Source: Methylorubrum salsuginis (lineage in GTDB: Bacteria > Pseudomonadota > Alphaproteobacteria > Rhizobiales > Beijerinckiaceae). From it: a stretch of 64,000 nucleotides of DNA. The stretch lies in contig NZ_FOSV01000012.1 in NCBI RefSeq assembly GCF_900114375.1, forward strand, positions 1 through 64,000, given 5' to 3'. The position numbers were made by a program, and so were the translations under genes. Within the stretch, counting starts at the first letter, position 1. The number at the start of each line of letters is the position of its first letter. Under the pieces are notes generated by a model. The model saw nothing but the letters and a program-made list of their open reading frames with translations, was not told the origin of the DNA and did not search any database. Shown piece after piece: positions 58,404-64,000 of the stretch.

Positions 58404-59408
58404 TCAGGATCGAACGCCGCGGTCGAGCTCTTCGGCCCGCGCCAGCATCTCGCGGGCGATGCCCCGTGGATCGGGCACCGCCCAGGCCACCTCGAAGGCG
58501 CCGCGGTCGGGGTAGAGCGTGCCGGGGGCGTGGAAATAGCGCGCTTGGCTGCGATTGAGGCCGTCGAGCAGCGCGAAGTTGGCGTTGAGCGCCGGTTGCC
58601 AATTCAGGCCGACGAGGCGCCGGCCCGGGGCCGCGAAGACGGTGGTGTGGAAGGCCGAGCCCACCGTGCCGAGGATGACCCGCCGCGACGACAGCAGGCG
58701 GACCTGCGCCGGCAGGTCGAGGGTCTCGGGATGGACGATGTCGACGCCGCAGCGTTCCAGCTCGTCGGCGATCTCCTCCTCGTTGACCAGGCGGGTGATG
58801 CCCGCGGTGAGGCGCGTCTTCGCGAGATAGGCCGGGCGCGCGACGGTATCGACCTCATCCGGGCGCCAGAAACCTTCGCCGATACCGCGGCAAAGATCGC
58901 CGTAGACGGCGTGGACGCCCGCCTGCTCGCGCAGCGCCGGCTCCGGCACCAGCACGTCGGCGAGGCGCACCGGGCGCTCGAAGGTGACGAGATCGTCGAG
59001 GCCGTAGCCGAGCCGTCCGAGGATGTCGTTCAGGAACGGCGCGCGGTCCCAGCTCCCCGGCCAGGCGTGGCAGAGCAGCTTCGGCCGGGCGCCGGTCCAG
59101 CCGACCAGCGGCCAGAGATGAGGCAGGGTGTTGATCAGGAAGTGCCCGTAATGGAGGGCCAGCAGGCCCACGTAGAGCAGCGGTCCGGCCGCGACCGGCT
59201 CCGGTTCGGCCAGTCGCAGGCCGGGGGCGGGCGGCCGCCCACCGCCGAGGAGGCTCCCGTCCCGAGCGAAGAGACCCCAGGGGGCCTCGCCGGCGAGCGG
59301 GTGGAAATCCGCCCGGGCCAGCCGGCGCCAGCCGGGCAGGGTGTCGTGCCGCTCGCAGGTGCCCCACAGCGTCCCGCAGGGCCGGAGGCGCGGGCGCTGC
59401 CGCGCCAC
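58404..59408 (-). CDS. GT61-family glycosyltransferase
   Basis: 334 residues of the DUF563/GT61 family. Typical elements are YVGLLALHYGHFLINTLPHLWPLV and a C-terminal VRLLSSRRVILGTVGSAFHTTVFAAPGRRLVGLNW, which corresponds to the donor-binding loop. No signal peptide. Members add xylose or GlcNAc to glycans; the substrate here is unknown. It follows ctaA by 4 bp in the same direction, so co-transcription is likely, though functional linkage is not obvious. Confidence 0.84.
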   Translation of the reverse strand: MARQRPRLRPCGTLWGTCERHDTLPGWRRLARADFHPLAGEAPWGLFARDGSLLGGGRPPAPGLRLAEPEPVAAGPLLYVGLLALHYGHFLINTLPHLWPLVGWTGARPKLLCHAWPGSWDRAPFLNDILGRLGYGLDDLVTFERPVRLADVLVPEPALREQAGVHAVYGDLCRGIGEGFWRPDEVDTVARPAYLAKTRLTAGITRLVNEEEIADELERCGVDIVHPETLDLPAQVRLLSSRRVILGTVGSAFHTTVFAAPGRRLVGLNWQPALNANFALLDGLNRSQARYFHAPGTLYPDRGAFEVAWAVPDPRGIAREMLARAEELDRGVRS

Positions 59409-59412
59409 CGGT

Positions 59413-60549
59413 TCAGCGCCCGGCCAGGGCCTCGAAGCCGATCGGGACGACCGGCTCGGGCGCGACCGGGGCCGGGGTCGAGACGGTGCCGAGGCTCAGC
59501 CGGGCGTGGACGGTCGCCATCACCAGAACCGCCATGGCGAAGACCTGATGGGCGAGCCCGGCCCAGAGCGGCACCTGCAGCAGCAGGGTGACGATGCCGA
59601 GACCCATCTGTGCCGTTGCCAGCGCCGCCACGCCGATGGCGCGACCCGCGGCGGACCCGGCCGAGCGGCGCACGGCATCGACGGCATGGATCACGGCCAC
59701 CAGCACGACGAGATAGGCAAACAGGCGGTGGTTGAGCTGCACCAGGGTGAGGTTGTCGACGAAGTTCTCGATCCAGGGCACCTGGGCGAACAGGGCCTGC
59801 GCCGGGGGCACGAACACGCCGTCCATGTCCGGCCATGTGTTGTGGACGAGCCCGGCCTTGGAGCCGGCCACCAGCCCGCCCAGCCAGATCTGCATCAGCA
59901 CCAGGGCCGGCAGCAGGCAGGCCAGCGCCCGCACCGGGCCGGGAGCGGGATCGAGCGCGCCGGGCCGCGTACCGGCCGCGAGCCAGACGAGGCCGGTGAG
60001 GATCAGGCTCGCGGTGGTGAGGTGCAGGGCGAGCTTGAGCGGGGCCACCGCGGTCATGCCCGGCTGGAGCCCCGAGGCGACCATGATCCAGCCGATGGCG
60101 CCCTGGAGTCCGCCCAGCACGCCCAGGCCGAGGAGCCCGAGGAGCAGGCGGCGCGAAAGGAAGCCGCGGGCCCAGAAGAACAGGAACGGCAGGAAGAACA
60201 CGAGGCCGACTACGCGTCCGAGCAAGCGGTGGCCCCATTCCCACCAGTAGAGCGTCTTGAAGTCGGACAGCGCGATGCCCTGGTTGAGGATGCGGAATTG
60301 CGGCGTGTCGCGGTACTTGCCGAACTCCGCCGCCCAATCGGCCTCGCTCAGCGGCGGCACCACGCCGGTCACGGGCCGCCACTCGGTGATCGAGAGCCCT
60401 GAGCCCGTCATCCGCGTCGCGCCGCCGACGGCGACCATCGCGACCACCAGGGCCGCCAGCAGGTAGAGCCAGGCGCGGACCGCGCGCTGGCCGGGGCGCG
60501 CCTTCACGGGCGCGGCAGCGAGGTCGGACGAGGCTTGGGACAGTCGCAT
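59413..60549 (-). CDS. ctaA: Heme A synthase CtaA (COX15 type)
   Basis: 378 residues with eight membrane helices. It oxidises the C8 methyl of heme O to give heme A for cytochrome oxidase. Conserved histidines occur in WEWGHRLLGR, ALHLTTASL, LNHRLFAYLVV and LAHQVFAMAVL, and GGATRMTGSGLSITEW marks the first loop. It matches the alphaproteobacterial COX15-like subtype, which lacks the Bacillus cysteine pair. Start ATG 60549 gives normal length. The divergent neighbour is a DUF2842 gene. Confidence 0.94.
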   Translation of the reverse strand: MRLSQASSDLAAAPVKARPGQRAVRAWLYLLAALVVAMVAVGGATRMTGSGLSITEWRPVTGVVPPLSEADWAAEFGKYRDTPQFRILNQGIALSDFKTLYWWEWGHRLLGRVVGLVFFLPFLFFWARGFLSRRLLLGLLGLGVLGGLQGAIGWIMVASGLQPGMTAVAPLKLALHLTTASLILTGLVWLAAGTRPGALDPAPGPVRALACLLPALVLMQIWLGGLVAGSKAGLVHNTWPDMDGVFVPPAQALFAQVPWIENFVDNLTLVQLNHRLFAYLVVLVAVIHAVDAVRRSAGSAAGRAIGVAALATAQMGLGIVTLLLQVPLWAGLAHQVFAMAVLVMATVHARLSLGTVSTPAPVAPEPVVPIGFEALAGR

Positions 60550-60730
60550 GATCTTTTGCGGGTTCTCGCCGGAACGGCCGGATACGGCCCGTGCCTTACG
60601 GGAAGCGGTGGGCGGGGCGCAACGCGGCGGATGATCGGGGCCCGGTTTGACGCAGCATCCCGGCGTTGCGGCCTGCGCTCCTGGCCGGTACCACCGACGG
60701 CCACCTCGAACGACACGGTACCCCGCACCC

Positions 60731-60937
60731 ATGCGCCGCCGCACGCGCACCTTCCTCGGCACCTTCGGCATCCTGGCCTTCGTGATCGTCTACGCGCCGC
60801 TCGCCATGGCGCTGGCCGACAGCCGGATCGCCGAGGCGCATCCGGCGATCCAGACGGTCGCCTACTGCATCCTCGGCATCGCCTGGATCTTCCCGCTGAT
60901 GCCGCTGATCCGGTGGATGGAACGGCCGGACAGCTAA
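60731..60937 (+). CDS. DUF2842 small membrane protein
   Basis: 68 residues with two hydrophobic segments (about 10-28 and 42-60). RTFLGTFGILAFVIVYAPLAMALADSR and YCILGIAWIFPLMPLIRWMERPD match the DUF2842 family, which is restricted to alphaproteobacteria. It is divergent from ctaA, an association I regard as common in Rhizobiales. Function unknown. Confidence 0.82.
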   Translation: MRRRTRTFLGTFGILAFVIVYAPLAMALADSRIAEAHPAIQTVAYCILGIAWIFPLMPLIRWMERPDS

Positions 60938-61322
60938 GACCAACCGGCGCTGATCCCGACGCATCGCCGATGGCCCCCGCGACGGCGGGGCGGCGGGCGT
61001 CCGCCGGATGCACGCAACAGCACCATCGGTCCTGTTGCGTGCCGCTTGGGACAAGGTGCAGTCCGACGAAGCGGACACCGATTCGTCGAGAGAAGGCACG
61101 GCAAAGCGAGGAACGGGAGCAGCCGGCCCGATGCAATTGGGTCTGATGCGGCTCTCGGCGTGCGGCCGGCGCGAACGCGGAAGAAACGAAAAATTAATTC
61201 TAACGGGCGACGCGGGAGGGACGCGGCGCGCACCTTTTTTCGCCGCACTCCCCGGCGAGAAGGCCTGACGCCTGCCACGCTCAAGCTTTCCCGCCGCTTC
61301 ACCCAGGGTCGCCCGCCGCATC
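60938..61322. other. 385-bp intergenic region
   Basis: Holds one perfect 8-bp hairpin, cgcaacag (61013-61020) / ctgttgcg (61032-61039), about 75 bases after the DUF2842 stop, and an AT-rich patch aaaaattaattctaac (61189-61204) that could belong to the promoter of the next gene. No coding sequence is convincing. Confidence 0.5.
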
Positions 61323-61742
61323 ATGCGCCCTCCGTTCCGCTCACCGCTCCTTTCGGCCGCTTGCCTGCTGGCCCTCGTCGGCCCGGCCGCGGCGCAGGGC
61401 GCGCCGCGCTCGATGGCGGAGTGCGAGCGGCTCAAGAACGACCTCGCCTACAACCAGTGCCTCGCGATGTTCGGCCCGCCAGCCCGCAATGTCGGCGGCG
61501 GCGACGGTTCCTCCGCTCTGAGCGCGCCCGCGCCGGTCGCGTCCACGGCGACGATTCCCGGAATCCCCGCGGTCGAGGAGCCGGAGGTGCAGGAGGGGCG
61601 GCGCGGCCGCCGCAGCCGATACAGCCGCCGCAACGGCCGGATGAATGCGGCCTTCACCGTCGGCACCGTCGATGACAGCGGGAGTGTCGCCGAGGCCGAC
61701 TCCGACGCGCCCCGCTCGCGCCACCGACGTCGGCGGCGCTAG
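61323..61742 (+). CDS. Secreted basic protein of unknown function
   Basis: 139 residues. The first 25 (MRPPFRSPLLSAACLLALVGPAAAQG) form a signal peptide. The mature part has a CERLKNDLAYNQCLAMFGPP motif with two cysteines seventeen or so residues apart, a low-complexity middle, and strongly basic segments near 90-105 (RRGRRSRYSRRNGR) and at the C-terminus (RHRRRRR). The basic ends may bind anionic polymers. No family recognised. Its stop overlaps the start of a palindromic repeat. Confidence 0.72.
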   Translation: MRPPFRSPLLSAACLLALVGPAAAQGAPRSMAECERLKNDLAYNQCLAMFGPPARNVGGGDGSSALSAPAPVASTATIPGIPAVEEPEVQEGRRGRRSRYSRRNGRMNAAFTVGTVDDSGSVAEADSDAPRSRHRRRRR

Positions 61743-61797
61743 AGCATCGGCCCGAAAGGTGGGAACCGGCTTTCGGGGAAAGCCGATGCGGCACAAG
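61742..61797. repeat. Palindromic intergenic repeat, copy E
   Basis: gagcatcggcccgaaaggtgg, then gaaccggctttcggggaaag and ccgatgcggcacaag, the best-preserved copy in this window. Outer halves gcatcgg/ccgatgc pair; the inner ggcttt/aaagcc pair. It begins exactly at the stop of the secreted protein gene. Confidence 0.8.
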
Positions 61798-61801
61798 AAT
61801 C

Positions 61802-61859
61802 GAGAGCAACGGCCCGGAAGATGGGAACCGGCTTTCGGCAAAAGCCGATGCGGCACAAC
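61802..61859. repeat. Palindromic intergenic repeat, copy F
   Basis: gagagcaacggcccggaaga, then tgggaaccggctttcggcaa and aagccgatgcggcacaac, a second, slightly diverged copy immediately after copy E in the same orientation, so the element is tandemly present here. Confidence 0.8.
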
Positions 61860-62007
61860 GACCTCAAGGGTCCCGGAATCGATATCCGGGACGAGGCTCG
61901 GGCCGGACATCGCGGCGGATACGGTTTTCGGACGGAGTGTGTCTTGACAATCCAAGCTTGGCCGTTTCGGGTCACGGCGGATGGCAGGACACGAAAGGTC
62001 CGGGATC

Positions 62008-62700
62008 ATGACGATCGATCGTAAGGACGCCGCGCTCGGCGGCTTCGCGCCTCGGGCCCCCTTTCTCAGCCGCCGCGGGTTCCTGGCCGGGTCCGCTGCC
62101 GGTCTCGGTGCCCTCAGCCTCGGTGGCTGCGTCACGGCCGACAGTGCGCTGATGGCCGAGGCGGCGACGATCTACGGGCCGATGCCGGACGAGAAGTTCG
62201 CGATCCCCGCGGTCGACATCAAGAAGGTCAACCCGAAATACTATCGCCGGACGGTCCCATACGCCTCCAAGGAGGTGCCGGGCACCATCGTGGTCGATCC
62301 CGGCCAGTACTACGTCTACCGGATCGAGGGCGACGGCGTGGCGACCCGCTACGGCGCCAATGTCGGGCGCGACGGGTTCCTTTGGAGCGGCGACGCCTAT
62401 GTCGGCCGCAAATCCGAATGGGCGACCTGGACCCCGCCCAAGGAAATGATCAAGCGCCAGCCCGAGGCGGCGAAATACGCTCGCGGCATGCCCGGCGGCC
62501 TCGACAACCCGCTGGGCGCCCGTACGCTCCACCTCTACCAGAACGGCGCCTACACGCTCTACACGATCTACGCGAGCAGCGACCCCGAATCGATCGGCTC
62601 CGGCATCACCAGCGGCTGCGTCGGCCTGCTCAGCCAGGACATGATTCATTTGTATTCGCGGACGCCGGTGAAGACGAAGGTCGTCGTTCTTCCGGCGTGA
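62008..62700 (+). CDS. Tat-exported L,D-transpeptidase (YkuD domain)
   Basis: 230 residues. The N-terminus has a Tat signal with twin arginine (SRRGFLAGSAAGLGALSLGGC) and a cysteine at the end of the hydrophobic part, which may be a lipobox (LGGC). The YkuD domain runs from about 90 to 228; the catalytic Cys is in SGITSGCVGLL and the preceding His in RTLHLYQ. Such enzymes make 3-3 cross-links in peptidoglycan or attach proteins to it. ATG 62008 is nearer the ribosome site than an ATG nine codons upstream. Confidence 0.9.
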   Translation: MTIDRKDAALGGFAPRAPFLSRRGFLAGSAAGLGALSLGGCVTADSALMAEAATIYGPMPDEKFAIPAVDIKKVNPKYYRRTVPYASKEVPGTIVVDPGQYYVYRIEGDGVATRYGANVGRDGFLWSGDAYVGRKSEWATWTPPKEMIKRQPEAAKYARGMPGGLDNPLGARTLHLYQNGAYTLYTIYASSDPESIGSGITSGCVGLLSQDMIHLYSRTPVKTKVVVLPA

Positions 62701-62733
62701 GCCGGGGGGAGGGCACCCTTCAATCCTGAACGC

Positions 62734-62773
62734 CCGTCATTACGGGTTCCGCTGCGCAGCCCCGGAATGACGG
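62734..62773. terminator. Bidirectional hairpin between convergent genes
   Basis: ccgtcattacggg (62734-62746) pairs with cccggaatgacgg (62761-62773), 12 of 13 positions, with a loop containing the palindrome gctgcgcagc. It is between the L,D-transpeptidase stop and the convergent hydrolase stop. The sequence resembles widespread intergenic repeats of Rhizobiales, so it may be both repeat and terminator. Confidence 0.65.
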
Positions 62774-62810
62774 CGGTGGTCAGCCGATGACCCGAGCTCG
62801 AGACGGTCGC

Positions 62811-63605
62811 TCACGCTTCTCGCGCCATCGCCTCGACGGTGCGGACCAGCAACTCGATGTCCTGAGGGCGCGACAGCCGGTGGTCGGCATCCTTCACGAG
62901 GGTGAGGCGCGTGCCCTCGGCCGGCAGGCGTTCGAGGATGCGGAGCGCGTGGGCATAGGGCACGTCCGGGTCGCGCATCCCCTGCAGGATGTGGACCGGG
63001 CCGCCCGGTTCGAGGTTCTCGCCGAGCAGCAGATGGCGCCGCCCGTCCTCGATCAGCGCCATGCGGATCGGGTCCGGCTCGGAGGCGTAATCGGTCGGGC
63101 GATACCAGACGCCGTCGCGGGCGAGCGTCTCCCGGATCTCCGGCGTGAACGAGGCCCACATCAGTTCCTCGGTGAAATCGAGGGCCGGGGCGATCAGCAC
63201 CATGCCGCCGATGCGCCCGCCCTGCCGCGCCCGGTTGCGCGCCGCGAGGCAGGCGATCCAGCCGCCCATGGACGAGCCGACGAGGATCGGGCGCTCGCCC
63301 GCATGGGCCGCGATCACGGCTTCCGCGTCGGCGAGCCAGTCGGAGATCGTGCCGTCCTCGAAGCGCCCGTCGGACTCGCCGTGGCCTGAATAATCGAATC
63401 GCACCATGCGCCGGCCCGTGTCGGCCGCCCAGGCATCGAGGGCGGCGGCCTTGGTGGCGCGCATGTCGGAGCGGAAGCCGCCGAGCCAGACCACCGCCGG
63501 GCCTTCGCCCTCGCGGATCCGCAGGGCGAGCTGGCGGGGCCGCTCGCCGCCGATGCTCAGACGGGTGACGGGCAGGTCGGCGGGGGAGGGGGGCGTTATC
63601 GTCAC
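62811..63605 (-). CDS. Alpha/beta hydrolase
   Basis: 264 residues from GTG 63605 (MTITPPSPADLPVTRL). The nucleophile is in LVGSSMGGWIACLAA; the likely acid and base are in GMRDPDVPYAHALR and VKDADHRLSRP. There is a WLGGFRSDM oxyanion-type segment and FDYSGHGESDGRF. The pattern is that of serine hydrolases related to carboxylesterases and palmitoyl thioesterase ABHD10. No signal peptide, so cytoplasmic. Substrate unknown. Confidence 0.86.
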   Translation of the reverse strand: MTITPPSPADLPVTRLSIGGERPRQLALRIREGEGPAVVWLGGFRSDMRATKAAALDAWAADTGRRMVRFDYSGHGESDGRFEDGTISDWLADAEAVIAAHAGERPILVGSSMGGWIACLAARNRARQGGRIGGMVLIAPALDFTEELMWASFTPEIRETLARDGVWYRPTDYASEPDPIRMALIEDGRRHLLLGENLEPGGPVHILQGMRDPDVPYAHALRILERLPAEGTRLTLVKDADHRLSRPQDIELLVRTVEAMAREA

Positions 63606-63732
63606 GACCGCGAAAAACCTCGCAATTCGAGAAAGTCCGGTGAGATGGCGTTTACCGAACCGTAAAGCGCTTGGAGGATTCTTAAGGGATGAGTGCGTAT
63701 CGAGCGACCCTCCCGCGGCCGCGGGGCCGGCG

Positions 63733-64000
63733 ATGAACGGGGTCGGCTTGTCCGGGGGCCCGGTGCAGTCGGGCGAGCCGTCGCCGCTCGCCGGCGCCAC
63801 GGTGCTGCAGATCATCCCGGCCCTCGAAGCGGGGGGCGCCGAGCGCACCACCGTCGATGTCGCCGCCGCCTTGACCGAGGCGGGCGCCCGGGCGCTGGTC
63901 GCCACCGAGGGCGGGCGGCTCGTCGGCGAGTTGCAGGCCAAGGGCGGCATCTGGGTGCCGTTTCCGGCCAACACGAAGAACCCGCTCGCCATGGCGCTCA
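63733..64000 (+). CDS. Glycosyltransferase, family 1/4 N-terminal region (partial)
   Basis: The first 89 residues of a gene that runs past the window end. After a poorly conserved start (MNGVGLSGGPVQSGEPSPLA) comes ATVLQIIPALEAGGAERTTVDVAAALTEAGARALVATEGG, the N-terminal Rossmann segment of GT-B glycosyltransferases in the GT4 group. Only partial; neither donor nor acceptor can be inferred. It is divergent from the hydrolase gene. Confidence 0.85.
   Translation, partial: MNGVGLSGGPVQSGEPSPLAGATVLQIIPALEAGGAERTTVDVAAALTEAGARALVATEGGRLVGELQAKGGIWVPFPANTKNPLAMAL

Overview
This 64 kb window looks like core chromosome from a high-GC alphaproteobacterium of the Rhizobiales, most likely a Methylobacterium/Methylorubrum-type facultative methylotroph. 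The evidence is the rRNA operon order 23S-5S-tRNA-fMet, the linked order trpG-trpD-trpC-moaC-moeA, a fused PhaAB-type MrpA, a mesaconyl-CoA hydratase gene of the ethylmalonyl-CoA pathway, and a Rhizobiales-style interspersed palindrome (agagcatcggcccgaaaggtggg...). The organism assignment is inference from recognised families, not a database match. I see no prophage, insertion sequence, CRISPR array or plasmid function.

0-10 kb: the 3' end of an rRNA operon, then a minus-strand block: gamma-carbonic-anhydrase-like protein, moeA, moaC, trpC, trpD, trpG, trpE and ppiD. Many starts overlap the preceding stop by 4 bp, so tryptophan and molybdopterin synthesis genes are physically coupled. 10-21 kb: tpiA, secG and pyrG; a YjfL/YgiB/YgiC-like cassette (DUF350, DUF1190, glutathionylspermidine-synthase fold); holC; an S10 serine carboxypeptidase overlapping a lipoprotein gene; a carboxylate-amine ligase; a DUF4142 protein; and a PfkB kinase. 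21-26 kb: a 1348-residue hybrid sensor kinase, then an FKBP.

27-31 kb: a small catabolic-looking locus (family III CoA-transferase, atypical crotonase, FCD-type GntR regulator, threonine aldolase). 32-36 kb: a minus-strand pair of UDP-sugar-type glycosyltransferases with a methyltransferase. 36-40 kb: a 29-residue membrane peptide, cobF, a periplasmic ClpP-like protein, thiE and thiD. 40-43 kb: an XRE-cupin regulator convergent with mesaconyl-CoA hydratase (mcd), then yggT and tRNA-Ala.

43-51 kb: a patatin-like lipase and a complete Mrp-type Na+/H+ antiporter operon (mrpAB-C-D-E-F-G) in which every junction overlaps. 51-64 kb: a lipoprotein-like cytochrome c, tRNA-Lys, hemC, several small secreted proteins, a FlaG-like protein, thiC with a clear upstream TPP riboswitch, hemolysin III, a GT61 glycosyltransferase, ctaA (heme A synthase), DUF2842, a Tat-exported L,D-transpeptidase, an alpha/beta hydrolase, and the 5' end of a glycosyltransferase running off the window.

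The most useful second-look items are a six-copy palindromic repeat at gene 3' ends, an unannotated-size membrane peptide with a good ribosome site, a crotonase lacking both catalytic glutamates next to a CoA-transferase, the glycosyltransferase/methyltransferase operon, and a near-consensus promoter with an embedded palindrome before the XRE-cupin gene. I do not see convincing evidence of a wholly new multi-gene system.
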